Source: Streptomyces bungoensis
GTDB lineage: Bacteria > Actinomycetota > Actinomycetes > Streptomycetales > Streptomycetaceae
NCBI RefSeq assembly: GCF_001514215.1
Contig: NZ_KQ948853.1
Coordinates: 31,142 to 95,141, forward strand
Length of the DNA stretch: 64,000 nucleotides
Reading direction: 5' to 3'
The first letter of the stretch is position 1; each line of letters starts with the position of its first letter. The notes beneath the pieces are model-generated. The model was given only the letters and a program-made list of their open reading frames with translations. It searched no databases and was not told the origin of the DNA. The translations under genes were made by a program, and so were the position numbers. This document shows, in pieces, positions 48,132-56,797 of the stretch.

Positions 48132-49268
48132 TCAGGCGGCGACCAGGGAACGCGCCACGATCAGCCGCATGATCTCGTTGGTGCCCTCGAGTATCTGATG
48201 CACCCTCAGGTCGCGGACGATCTTCTCGATTCCGTACTCGGTCAGGTAGCCGTAGCCGCCGTGCAGTTGGAGCGCGCCGTCGGCGGCCGCGAAGCCCGCG
48301 TCGGTGGCCACCCGCTTGGCCATCGCGCACAGCGTGGCCGCGTTCGGGTCGTCGGCGTCCAGTGCGGCCGCGGCACGCCACAGCAGGGAACGGGCGGCCT
48401 CGAGCTCGGTGGCCAGATCGGCCAGCCGGAACTGCAGGGCCTGCGACTCGATCAGGGGCTTGCCGAAGGCCTCCCGTTCGCGCAGGTAGGCGACGGTGCG
48501 CTCCAGCGCGGCCGTACCGCCGCCGAGCGAGCAGGCCCCCATGTTCAGCCGGCCGCTGTTCAGGCCCGCCATCGCGATACGGAAGCCGCGGCCCTCGCCG
48601 CCGAGCAGGTGGGCGGCCGGCACCCGCACGTCGCGCAGCACGACCTGGCGGGTGGGCTGCGCGTGCCAGCCCATCTTGCGTTCCTCGGGACCGAAGGACA
48701 GACCCGGTGTGCCGGCCTCGACCAGCAGTGCGGAGATGCCGTCCGGGCCGGGGCCGCCGGTGCGTGCCATGACGAGGTAGACGTCCGAGGCACCGGCACC
48801 GGAGATGAACTGCTTGACGCCGTTCAGCACGTACGCGTCACCGTCGCGCACCGCGATGGTGCGCAGTGCGGCGGCGTCCGAGCCGCAGCCCGGCTCGGTC
48901 AGGCAGTAACTGGCCAGGAACTGCATCGAACACAGGTGGGGCAGGAAGCGGTCGCGCTGCCGGGCGTCGCCGAAGGTGTCGATCATCGTGGCGACCATGT
49001 TGTGGATGGACAGGTACGCCGCCACGGTCGGGCAGCCCGTGGACAGCGCCTCGAAGACGAGGGTTCCGGCCAGCCGGGACAGGCCGGAACCGCCCGCCTC
49101 CTCCCGTACGGTGATGCCGCCCATGCCGAGCTGGGCGGCCTTGCGCAGGGTGTCGACGGGAAAGTGGTGGGTCTCGTCCCACTCCACCGCGCTCGGGGCC
49201 AGGTGCTCCTCGGCGAAGTCCCGCGCGGTACGGGCGATGTCCTGGAGCTCGTCGGTCAGGGTGAACAT
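48132..49268 (-). CDS. Acyl-CoA dehydrogenase
   Basis: This 378-residue flavoenzyme has the standard helix-barrel-helix layout. LTEPGCGSDAAALRT and GVKQFISGAGASDVYLVMART form the FAD and substrate region. The catalytic base is Glu361 in LEGTNEIMRLIV. It oxidises the alpha-beta bond of an acyl thioester. It is the last gene of the minus-strand set with PabAB, PabC-like and AurF-like genes, 51 bases after the AurF gene. The substrate may be an aryl-acyl thioester from the same pathway. A bidirectional hairpin follows its stop. Confidence 0.93.
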   Translation of the reverse strand: MFTLTDELQDIARTARDFAEEHLAPSAVEWDETHHFPVDTLRKAAQLGMGGITVREEAGGSGLSRLAGTLVFEALSTGCPTVAAYLSIHNMVATMIDTFGDARQRDRFLPHLCSMQFLASYCLTEPGCGSDAAALRTIAVRDGDAYVLNGVKQFISGAGASDVYLVMARTGGPGPDGISALLVEAGTPGLSFGPEERKMGWHAQPTRQVVLRDVRVPAAHLLGGEGRGFRIAMAGLNSGRLNMGACSLGGGTAALERTVAYLREREAFGKPLIESQALQFRLADLATELEAARSLLWRAAAALDADDPNAATLCAMAKRVATDAGFAAADGALQLHGGYGYLTEYGIEKIVRDLRVHQILEGTNEIMRLIVARSLVAA

Positions 49269-49319
49269 CTTCTCCTCGATTTCCGTGGTGACGGATCGAA
49301 CGCGGCGGCGCGCTCCGGC

Positions 49320-50261
49320 TCAGCCGCCCTGCGGCACCGCGTCGACGAGCGACTGGTCGATGCCGAGGTCGTCGAGCAGCAGCTGCAGCGGGCCGGTGTC
49401 GCGCCGCGGGGCCGGGCGGCCGGAGGCCCACTCGGCCAGTTGCCCGGGCTCGATCCGCAGATCGCCGGCCGCGGCGACCTCGACCCAGGGATCGACGTCC
49501 GCGGCCCGGAACGCGGCCAGTCCGCTGATCAGCGCGTCGCGGAACAGCGCGCGCCCGGGACCGTCCAGCGAGCGGTACAGCGATCCGGCGAGCTCGCGGA
49601 ACACGACGGCGTGTCCGCTCTCGTCGCGCCGGTGCATGTCCACCGTGATCCGGTTCATCGGCTGGATGTCCTGCGCGGTGGCGAGGCTCGACAGAAAGCC
49701 GCTGATGGTCGTCTCGGCGGCCAGCGAGAACGCGATCTCGACCAGGTCGCGCTCGAAGCCCGCCAAGCCCTCGCGGGCCCGGTCGAGGCCCCGCACCACC
49801 GCCCAGCCCCGCGGGTCGAAGGCCAGGCCGCCGAGATCGCGCCGGCGCTTGGTGACACCGACCGCGTTGTGGCACATCAGGATGTGGAAGTGCTCGTCGA
49901 CGATGGTCTGGTGCAGGGCGGTGTACGACACGTCGTCGCGCCGTACCGGTATGCGGTCCTCCAGCATCAGCCGGCAGGCCGGCAGGATGATCTCGTTCTC
50001 GATCGCCGCGGTCTTGGCGTTGTACGCGATCCAGGCGGCGGCGAGCACGCGCCGGTGAGCCGGCCGGTCGAGCGGTTCGACGCCGGGCAGCTCGAGCACC
50101 GGCACGAGGTGCTCGGGGAAATCCGGCAGGTCCGGGTCGAAGTGCCCGTCGAGGTCGAGCTCGTCCTTCTTCACCGCGACGCGTCGGCCCCAGCGCAGGG
50201 TGAGCTGGGCCAGCAGGTCGCGCTCATGACTCGGTCGTTGCGTGAGGGTCTCGGTGGACAT
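49320..50261 (-). CDS. AurF-family di-iron N-oxygenase
   Basis: This 313-residue protein carries all seven iron ligands known for AurF in the right spacing: E88, E123, H126, E183, H210, E214 and H217, against E101, E136, H139, E196, H223, E227 and H230. AurF oxidises p-aminobenzoate to p-nitrobenzoate through hydroxylamine and nitroso forms. CmlI and similar enzymes make other nitro or azoxy groups. The adjoining p-aminobenzoate synthesis genes make an aryl-amine substrate likely. It follows the PabC-like gene by six bases. Confidence 0.93.
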   Translation of the reverse strand: MSTETLTQRPSHERDLLAQLTLRWGRRVAVKKDELDLDGHFDPDLPDFPEHLVPVLELPGVEPLDRPAHRRVLAAAWIAYNAKTAAIENEIILPACRLMLEDRIPVRRDDVSYTALHQTIVDEHFHILMCHNAVGVTKRRRDLGGLAFDPRGWAVVRGLDRAREGLAGFERDLVEIAFSLAAETTISGFLSSLATAQDIQPMNRITVDMHRRDESGHAVVFRELAGSLYRSLDGPGRALFRDALISGLAAFRAADVDPWVEVAAAGDLRIEPGQLAEWASGRPAPRRDTGPLQLLLDDLGIDQSLVDAVPQGG

Positions 50262-50267
50262 GCGATG

Positions 50268-51185
50268 TCAGCCTCGATGCTGCGGTTCGGCGGAAGGAAG
50301 GGCCCCGGCGGTGCCCGGCGCCGGATCGTCGGCGTCGGGCACCAGGCCGGGGTGGGCGGGCAGGGCGAGCCGATCGAGGCGCGCCTGCCAGCGCTCTGCT
50401 TGGGCCGACGAGTCCGGGGGTGCCGGGAGTTCGTCGGCCGCGTTCAGCCAGCCGGCGACCGGCCGGATGCCATGCAGGGCGTTGACCGCCCACACGGGCA
50501 CGCCGGCGAGGTCGGCCGCGGTGGCCGTCTCGAAGACCACCCGGTGGCCGGCTTCGGCCACTTCGGCGGTCAGGAGCGCCCGGGTCACTCCGCGCAGCAG
50601 GCCCGGCCCGGGCGGCGGGGCGCACAGGGTCGTACCGCGCCACCAGACGAGGCTGGTGGTGCCGCCCTCGCGGACGTGCCCGGACGCGGACAGCAGGAGC
50701 GGCTCGTCGGCGCCGGCCGCGCGGGCCGCCTCGCGCAGCCGCCCCAGCAGGACGAGATCCGGCCCCTTGGCCCACGGCAGCTCCCGGGGGTCCGCCATGC
50801 CGGGGCTCCAGAGCACCACGGGCCCGCCGCGCGGCGGGGCCGGGCGCAGCCACAGGACCAGGCGCGTACCGTGCGCACCCGGGCGGGCCTCGACCCGGGG
50901 GAACCAGCGGCCCCGGGGCGGCAGCAGGCCCACGGCTGCCCGAAGGAAATCGGTGACCTGGGCGGACGGCACACCGAGCAGACGGCCCGCGGTGTCCCGG
51001 AACCTGCGCGCGTGGGCCGGCAGCGCCCGTACCCTGCCGTCCTCGACCAGCCATGAGTCGGCGACGAGCGAGGTGGCCGCGGCCGGCTCCGGGTCCGCGG
51101 TCCGCTCGGGCAGCAGGCCGCCGTGCGGGCCGGCGGACGGATCCCAGACGTAGCGGCCTGCCCGGGCCGGCGGGGAGGTGTTCAT
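50268..51185 (-). CDS. Aminodeoxychorismate lyase-like (class IV aminotransferase fold)
   Basis: This 305-residue protein has the PLP-lyase layout: the Lys in WAKGPDLVLLGRL (K140) for the Schiff base, EPLLLSASGHVREGGTTSLV with Glu173, and the phosphate-binding LLRGVTRALL. It should convert aminodeoxychorismate to p-aminobenzoate and pyruvate. The N-terminal ~35 residues are extra. Its ATG overlaps the stop of pabAB (ATGA), so the two are translated together. An alternative is a D-amino acid or branched-chain transaminase, but the partner gene favours PabC activity. Confidence 0.88.
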   Translation of the reverse strand: MNTSPPARAGRYVWDPSAGPHGGLLPERTADPEPAAATSLVADSWLVEDGRVRALPAHARRFRDTAGRLLGVPSAQVTDFLRAAVGLLPPRGRWFPRVEARPGAHGTRLVLWLRPAPPRGGPVVLWSPGMADPRELPWAKGPDLVLLGRLREAARAAGADEPLLLSASGHVREGGTTSLVWWRGTTLCAPPPGPGLLRGVTRALLTAEVAEAGHRVVFETATAADLAGVPVWAVNALHGIRPVAGWLNAADELPAPPDSSAQAERWQARLDRLALPAHPGLVPDADDPAPGTAGALPSAEPQHRG

Positions 51186-53326
51186 CGGGCCGGGGTGCCC
51201 GTCCGAGCCGGGAGCGGAGCACGGTAGGCGCGCAACGGGGCGTCGGCCTTGAGGATCATCTCCTGGTACTCGTCGTGCGGATCGGAGTCGAGCACGATGG
51301 CACCCCCGGCCCCGATGCTCAGATCGTCGCCCTTGCGGACGGCGGTGCGGATCACGATGTTGAGATCGGTCCCGCCGGACAGGCCGAAGTAGCCGAGGGT
51401 GCCGGAGTAGACGCCGCGGGCCTCGGTCTCGAGGCGGTCGATGATCTCCATGGTGCGCAGCTTGGGCGCGCCGGTCATGGAGCCCCCGGGGAAGCAGCGC
51501 CGCACGCACTCGACGGCGCCGACGGAGGGCCGGAGCCGCCCTTTGACCGTGGAGACCAGCTGGTGCACCGTCTGGTAGCTCTCGACGGCCATGTAGGGAT
51601 CGACGTGCACACTGCCGACCTCGCACACCTGGCCGAGGTCGTTGCGCAGCAGGTCGACGATCATCAGGTTCTCCGCCTGCGTCTTCGGGTCCGCCCTGAG
51701 CCCGGCGGCCAGCCGGGCGTCCCGCTCCGGGTCGGCGTCGCGCGGGGCGGTGCCCTTGATCGGCTTGCTCTCCACCCGCCCGTCCCGCTCGATCCGCAGG
51801 AAGCGCTCCGGTGAGGAGCAGAACACCGTCACTCCGTCGATGCGCAGGATCGCGGAGTACGGCGCCGGGTTCAGCCGCCGCAGCCGGCGGTAGAACGCCG
51901 TGTCGTCGTCCTCGAAGGGCAGGTGCAGCTTGTTGGTCAGGCAGATCTCGTAGCTCTCGCCGCGGATCAGCTGGCGCTGCGCCGCGCGGACGTCGTCCTC
52001 GTAACCGGCCTGCCCGCGCACCAGGTACGCGGCGGGGTCGGCCGCCGGGCCCGCGTCGGCGTGTTCCACCGCCGGTGCCGGGTGCAGCTGCACCAGGCGG
52101 GCCGCGGTGCGTTCGACCCAGGCGCGGGCCTCGTCCTCGGTCCGCTCGTCGTGGACGGACAGCACGTAGGTGCGGTTCTCCAGGTGGTCGACGGCGATCA
52201 GCCGGTCGGCGAGCATCCAGGCCGCGTCCGGGGTGTCGGCGGTGTGCCGGGCGCTCGCGCCGCACTCGGCCTTGAGCTCGTAGCCGAAGTAGCCGACGTA
52301 GCCGCCGGTCAGGTCGAACGGCAGCGAGCCGGGATCGACCGCGCGCTCGCGCAGCCGCGCCTCCAGCACGTCGAACACGCTGCCGCTGAGCACGCGGACG
52401 CCGGAGGCGTCGCGCGCCTTGACCGCCTTGGCGTCGACCCGGTACGTGAGCACCTCGCTCAGCGGCCCGGTGGCGTCGCCCAGGAACGAGAAGCGCGACA
52501 GTCCCGCCTCCACCCGGCTGCTGTCGAGCCAGAAGCTGTTCGGGCTGTCGGCGAACAGCTCCAGGAACACCGCCTCGGTGTCGACCGCTTCGGGCAGATC
52601 GGTGCTCAGCACCCGCAGCCGGCCGACCGGGCCGGACCCGGCGGCCCCCGGCTGCTCACCGGCCCGGACCTGCGTGGCCGGTGGTTGTGCGTCGGCCCGG
52701 ACCTGCGCGGCCGGCGGTTGCGCGGCGGCCCGGGCCCGCGTGGCCGCGGCCCGGTGGCTCAGCTCGGTGAAGTTGGCGACGATCTCCCGCCCGAACTCCG
52801 AGGCGATCGACTCCGGATGGAACTGCACGCCCCAGCGCGGCAGGTCGCGGTGGCGCAGTGCCATGATCACGCCGTCCTCGGCGCGGGCGGTGGCGATCAA
52901 GGTGTCGGGCAGCGGCTCCTGGACGCACAGCGAGTGGTAGCGCACCGCGGTGAACTCGGTGGGAATCCCCGCGAACAGCTCGTCGTCCGCGTGCTTGACC
53001 GTGGTCAGATGGCCGTGCCGCGGTTGCGGAGCGGGAATGACGGAACCGCCGGCCAGGTGGGCGATGGCCTGGTGGCCCAGGCACACACCGAGTACCGGCA
53101 GGCCGGTGCGCAGCAGGAGGTCGCCGGCGTACCCGAGATCGCGGCCGTTCTGCGGCCGGCCGGGTCCCGGCGAGATGACGATGTTGCCGAACCCGTCCAG
53201 CGGCATCCGGGCCAGGGCGGGGTCGTCGTTGACGACCACCAGCGGGTCGACGCCGGTGACCTGGGCGATCAGCTGGAAGAGATTGAAGCTGTACGAGTCG
53301 TGGTTGTCGACAAGCAGGGTGCGCAC
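51182..53326 (-). CDS. pabAB: Aminodeoxychorismate synthase, fused PabA-PabB
   Basis: This 714-residue fusion has an N-terminal glutamine amidotransferase (about 1-190; Cys82 in GVCLGHQAIA and the WGVQFHPESIASE His/Glu pair). A Ala/Gln-rich linker follows (about 195-235). The C-terminal PabB domain has SKPIKGTAPRDADPERDARL and CFPGGSMTGAPKLRTMEIID. It makes 4-amino-4-deoxychorismate from chorismate and glutamine. Fused PabAB is typical of secondary metabolism in streptomycetes, for example in candicidin and chloramphenicol loci. The GTG start has CAGGAG upstream. Confidence 0.95.
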   Translation of the reverse strand: MRTLLVDNHDSYSFNLFQLIAQVTGVDPLVVVNDDPALARMPLDGFGNIVISPGPGRPQNGRDLGYAGDLLLRTGLPVLGVCLGHQAIAHLAGGSVIPAPQPRHGHLTTVKHADDELFAGIPTEFTAVRYHSLCVQEPLPDTLIATARAEDGVIMALRHRDLPRWGVQFHPESIASEFGREIVANFTELSHRAAATRARAAAQPPAAQVRADAQPPATQVRAGEQPGAAGSGPVGRLRVLSTDLPEAVDTEAVFLELFADSPNSFWLDSSRVEAGLSRFSFLGDATGPLSEVLTYRVDAKAVKARDASGVRVLSGSVFDVLEARLRERAVDPGSLPFDLTGGYVGYFGYELKAECGASARHTADTPDAAWMLADRLIAVDHLENRTYVLSVHDERTEDEARAWVERTAARLVQLHPAPAVEHADAGPAADPAAYLVRGQAGYEDDVRAAQRQLIRGESYEICLTNKLHLPFEDDDTAFYRRLRRLNPAPYSAILRIDGVTVFCSSPERFLRIERDGRVESKPIKGTAPRDADPERDARLAAGLRADPKTQAENLMIVDLLRNDLGQVCEVGSVHVDPYMAVESYQTVHQLVSTVKGRLRPSVGAVECVRRCFPGGSMTGAPKLRTMEIIDRLETEARGVYSGTLGYFGLSGGTDLNIVIRTAVRKGDDLSIGAGGAIVLDSDPHDEYQEMILKADAPLRAYRAPLPARTGTPAR

Positions 53327-53688
53327 TCGAATACTCCTGGTTCAAGGGCGTTGGGCAGCCGGTCGGGGCGCGCCTCGGGAAGTCGGGTGGGGGAGCCGCC
53401 GCCACTCGACGCGGACCGCGTGCGAGCACGCCGCGGGCCGGCGCGCGCGAGGCTGTGCAGAGGGACCGCACCCGTCCGGCGGGGGACGGTGGTCACGTCG
53501 ATGGGACGGACGGCACTTCCGTCGCCCGACCCGGCCGGCACCAGAACCCGGCCGGTGCGGTGTCACAGGTCGTCCGGGCGCCACGCGCACACGGCGGTGT
53601 GCGCGCAGGGGGGGGCGCAGCGGCGCGCGCCCGGCCGACGGGCTCGAGGGCCGGTGCCCGGCCGACGGCCCGGCACCCGCCCGGGTTC
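53327..53688. other. Non-coding gap between hydratase pair and pabAB
   Basis: This 362-base gap holds a hairpin downstream of the hydratase gene (53653-53677) and presumably the pabAB promoter. No gene is seen. Confidence 0.5.
53653..53677 (-). terminator. Hairpin downstream of the MaoC gene
   Basis: GGTGCC and GGCACC with inner GGCC arms form an imperfect hairpin 12 bases beyond the MaoC stop. It suggests that the hydratase pair and pabAB are separate transcripts. Confidence 0.45.
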
Positions 53689-54123
53689 TCAGGCGAGCCG
53701 GACGGTGGCCTGCAGGGTGGCGAGCACCTGGCCCTCGGGTGAGGCGGCGGTCACCCCGATCCGCACCCGGTGGTCGGAGAGCTTCTCCTCGACGGTCCCG
53801 GAGAGCCGGAAGACCGCTCCGGTCCCGTCGTCCGGGACCGGCACCGGCCGGGCCAGGCGGATGCGGTGCTCCACCAGGGCGCCCGGGTCGCCGGTCCATC
53901 CGTTGACGATCTCCAGCACCTTGCCGAGCGTGAAGGGTCCGTGCATGATCACGTCGGGCAGTCCCACGGACCGCGAGATGCGTTCGCTCCAGTGGGTCGC
54001 GGCGAAGTCCAGCCGCATGGTCTGGCCGCCGAAGAGCAGCAGGGCGAGGCGGTCGACCGCGACCTCCTTGTCCGGCAGTGCCTGTCCGACACGGATGTCC
54101 TCGTAGCGCACCTTGGCGGTCAT
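53689..54123 (-). CDS. MaoC-like dehydratase subunit (HadB type)
   Basis: This 144-residue hot-dog protein has the MaoC hydratase-2 layout. The segment VGLPDVIMHGPFTLGKVLEI should hold the catalytic region, where families have Asp-x4-His; here D and H are close (DVIMHG). It starts inside the stop codon of the partner gene (ATGA at 54120-54123), so the two should form a heterodimer of HadA/HadB or HadC/HadB type. It would hydrate or dehydrate an enoyl/3-hydroxyacyl thioester. Possible use is beta-processing of an aryl-acyl chain. Confidence 0.85.
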   Translation of the reverse strand: MTAKVRYEDIRVGQALPDKEVAVDRLALLLFGGQTMRLDFAATHWSERISRSVGLPDVIMHGPFTLGKVLEIVNGWTGDPGALVEHRIRLARPVPVPDDGTGAVFRLSGTVEEKLSDHRVRIGVTAASPEGQVLATLQATVRLA

Positions 54124-54617
54124 GCCACACCCTCCGTCTCGGTCCCGGCGGCCGGATCGAAGGTGTCCGCGTGGGAGATGACGAACTTGTAGCCCGTGCC
54201 GCACACCGGTTCGCCGTCCTCGGTGGCGATCTCGTTCTGGATGTGGATGATGTCGCGCTGCCGGCTGATCTCGGTGATGTCCGCGACGGTCGAGGTCAGT
54301 GTGAGCCGGTCGCCGAGGCGGATCGGGCGGAACGAGACCGTGTGCAGGTCGGCCAGCAGCAGGTTGGCGCCGGGCTTGCGCCCGAGGTCGGGTTCGTACA
54401 TCGGCCAGGCCCACACCATGCGGAACCACAGGCGCGAGGCGAACGCGGGCGGTGCGATCGGCGCGGGGTGCCCGAGCGAACGGGCCGCCTCCGGATCCCG
54501 ATAGGCCGCGAGCGGTTCCTCGAACTGAGCCGCCGCATCGCGCAACGTGTCCTCGGTGACCACCAGGACGGCTTCCGATTTGGTACTGCGGCCGATTACC
54601 GCGCGATTCAGCGGCAT
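54120..54617 (-). CDS. MaoC-like N-terminal hot-dog subunit (HadA/HadC or FAS1-like)
   Basis: This 165-residue protein has one hot-dog domain with FRMVWAWPMYEPDLGRKPGANLLLADLHT and RPIRLGDRLTLTSTVADI. This is the pattern of the non-catalytic dehydratase subunit (FAS1-like dehydratase domain). It starts MPLNRAVIGRSTKSEAVLVV. The catalytic partner follows with an ATGA overlap. In mycobacterial fatty acid synthase II the HadAB and HadBC pairs have this design. It probably serves the same pathway as the acyl-CoA dehydrogenase. Confidence 0.83.
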   Translation of the reverse strand: MPLNRAVIGRSTKSEAVLVVTEDTLRDAAAQFEEPLAAYRDPEAARSLGHPAPIAPPAFASRLWFRMVWAWPMYEPDLGRKPGANLLLADLHTVSFRPIRLGDRLTLTSTVADITEISRQRDIIHIQNEIATEDGEPVCGTGYKFVISHADTFDPAAGTETEGVA

Positions 54618-54991
54618 GACTGAGCCACCATTTCTCCCCGAGTGGTTCGGGGTTCCCCCGTGATTGAAGACATCTCAAAGAAATAATTGACGACTTTTTG
54701 CTTCCGGCGTGTCCCGCGTCGCTTCGCCTGCGGTCAGAACTGGGCGGGCGCCCGATCGGTTCTGGACACAATGGTTCAGGGGTGGCCAGTGGATGGCAAC
54801 GGCAGGCTTGTGAGCGCACATATAGTGCGTGCCATCGGGGTGCGTCTCGTGCCGGCACCGCCCAGAGCGCACCGCACTACGGAGCTGAAATGGAGTCACT
54901 TATTCCGCTACGTGGGGTTGAATGAGCAACAATCCCAGGCGGGATCCATCGATGGCCCGAGATGATCGGGCTATCCGGAACGGGGGAAATG
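54618..54991. other. Divergent promoter region between hydratase and regulator
   Basis: This 374-base gap contains a short AT-rich block (about 54668-54702, including TTGACG) that is unusual here. It likely holds promoters in both directions. No gene is seen. Confidence 0.5.
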
Positions 54992-55759
54992 ATGAATCGG
55001 AAGCGGCCGACAGACCGCGATTACCAGGAGCTTCTCCGGAGGTATCGCGCAAAGGGCACCCGGGAGTTAATCGGGTTGCCGCCACGTATCTCCACACGGC
55101 GTTCACGCACTGGACACCTCCGCCAATCCGACATGGACGAGGCGCTGCGCGGCGGTACGGGCACGTACCAGAAACTGGAGAACGGCGTCCTGGTTCCGTC
55201 GCCCGAACTCTTCCTGCGGGTCGCCGCGACCCTGCGCTTCAGCGACCACCATCTGCGCATCGCCCACCTGGACCTGTTCAGGACCGATCCGGTGCTGTCG
55301 GCGGGACCCGCCTCACCGCACTGGCACCGCTGGGTCCGCTGCCACACGGAGACGGCCTACGTCTGCTCTCCGGCCGGCGAACTCATCGCGGGCAACGACG
55401 CCTTCACGCAGATGTTCCCGTCCGGCAGGCCACCGGCCAACATGACGGAGTGGGCGCTCCTGTCCGCCGAGGCCCGCGAGGACGTCCTGCTGAACTGGGA
55501 ACGGGACTGGGCGCCCTACCTCCTCGCGGACCTGCGTCTCGCGCTCGCCCGGCACCCGGACGACCCGACCCTGCGGGAACTGCGTGACGCCGTGCGGAAC
55601 GACCCGCGTACGCGGCACATCGAGGACGCGCCCACCGGCATCGGCGACGAGGCACGCCGACTGCGCCACGCGGGACGCGGGACGATCACGGTCCGCGCGC
55701 TGACGTCGCGCACGAGCGATGTCACGGTCGTGACGCTGCTCTCGGAGGGACAGGGCTGA
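54992..55759 (+). CDS. HTH regulator with MmyB-like ligand-binding domain
   Basis: This 255-residue protein has a divergent helix-turn-helix part (RQSDMDEALRGGTGTYQKLENG, about 45-70). An MmyB-like PAS-type domain follows (WHRWVRCHTETAYVCSPAGEL, FPSGRPPANMTEWALLSAEA). MmyB proteins bind a fatty acid or similar ligand. Position directly upstream of the hydratase genes, in divergent orientation, suggests control of the cluster. GGGGGA precedes the ATG at 54992; an ATG three bases upstream is equally possible. Confidence 0.82.
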   Translation: MNRKRPTDRDYQELLRRYRAKGTRELIGLPPRISTRRSRTGHLRQSDMDEALRGGTGTYQKLENGVLVPSPELFLRVAATLRFSDHHLRIAHLDLFRTDPVLSAGPASPHWHRWVRCHTETAYVCSPAGELIAGNDAFTQMFPSGRPPANMTEWALLSAEAREDVLLNWERDWAPYLLADLRLALARHPDDPTLRELRDAVRNDPRTRHIEDAPTGIGDEARRLRHAGRGTITVRALTSRTSDVTVVTLLSEGQG

Positions 55760-55780
55760 GCATCCGGCGACGGACGGTGA

Positions 55781-56695
55781 TCAGCGGGCGGCCCTGACCC
55801 GCTGATCGCCCCGCGGGGCTCCCCGGAACCCTCCCGCCACGGCCTCGGCGCCGACCGGCCCGAACGCGTGGTGCGGGTCGGCCAGGGCGGGCAGCTTCGC
55901 CTCCGTCTCCGGGTCGGCCGGAAGGCAGGTGAACAGCTTCACCCCCGGGGACTGCAGCGCGGCGAGCCGTACGTAGTCCACGGCCAGCCGGCCGAGCCGG
56001 GGGTGGTCGAACTCCCAGCGGGCCGAGCCGAAGTCGGCCACGCGGTGCTCGTCCCACAACTCCCGGAACTCGTCGCTGACGGCGTACAGCTCGTTGCTCA
56101 GCTGCTCGAACCGCGGGTCGCCCAGGTTGCGGGCGGCGTCCGCGCGGAACTGGGCGAGCAGCCCGGAGGCCTGGGCGCGCCAGTCCACCAGCAGTCGGCG
56201 GGTCTCCGGGTCGGTGAACACCATCCGGATGATGTTGCGTTCGTGGCCGGCCAGCCGGCCGGGATCGCCGATGAGCCCGGCCTCGGCCGCGTTCCAGGCC
56301 AGCAGGTCCCAGCTCGGCCCGATGAGGTACGTCGGGTACGGGTTCAGCGCGTCCACCAGGCGCTGCAGCTCGGCGCTCGGCGCGTCGGCGGCCTCCTGGC
56401 GCACGACACCCTGCGTGTCGGCCAGCCGGTACATGTACAGCTTCTCGGCCGTCGTCAGGTGCAGCGCCCGCGCCAGGCTGTCGAGCACCTGCCGGCTGAC
56501 CGTGATGTCACGTGCCTGTTCGAGCCAGGTGTACCAGGTCACGCTCACCCCGGACAGGTGCGCGACCTCCTCGCGCCGCAGCCCCGGAGTCCGTCTCCTC
56601 GGCCCCGGCTCGATCCCGACGTCACGTGGTGAGAGCTGCCCTCGCCGGGCGCGGAGGAAATCCGCGAGCTCCTGGCGCTGCGCCGTGCTGTCCAT
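55781..56695 (-). CDS. XRE-family regulator with MmyB-like domain
   Basis: This 304-residue protein has an XRE helix-turn-helix (RRTPGLRREEVAHLSGVSVT, WYTWLEQARD, about 34-65) and an MmyB-like C-terminal domain (YPTYLIGPSWDLLAWNAAEA, WEFDHPRLGRLAVDYVRL). It is convergent with the other regulator and divergent from the MFS exporter gene, with a short palindrome at 56727-56743 between. This is a common layout for a repressor of an efflux gene. The ligand may be the exported compound or a lipid. Confidence 0.9.
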   Translation of the reverse strand: MDSTAQRQELADFLRARRGQLSPRDVGIEPGPRRRTPGLRREEVAHLSGVSVTWYTWLEQARDITVSRQVLDSLARALHLTTAEKLYMYRLADTQGVVRQEAADAPSAELQRLVDALNPYPTYLIGPSWDLLAWNAAEAGLIGDPGRLAGHERNIIRMVFTDPETRRLLVDWRAQASGLLAQFRADAARNLGDPRFEQLSNELYAVSDEFRELWDEHRVADFGSARWEFDHPRLGRLAVDYVRLAALQSPGVKLFTCLPADPETEAKLPALADPHHAFGPVGAEAVAGGFRGAPRGDQRVRAAR

Positions 56696-56726
56696 CCCAT
56701 CCCCCGGTACGGACCGTAGTCCTCGA

Positions 56727-56743
56727 TGGTGGTGCCGCCACCA
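56727..56743. promoter_or_regulatory. Palindrome TGGTGG/CCACCA between regulator and exporter
   Basis: TGGTGG and CCACCA flank TGCCG. It sits 32 bases from the XRE start and 55 from the exporter start. It is a candidate operator for the XRE regulator. Confidence 0.5.
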
Positions 56744-56797
56744 CTAGCATATCCGCGCCCATGTGCAGCGGCCGAAGGCGATGGAACGCTGGCGAAC

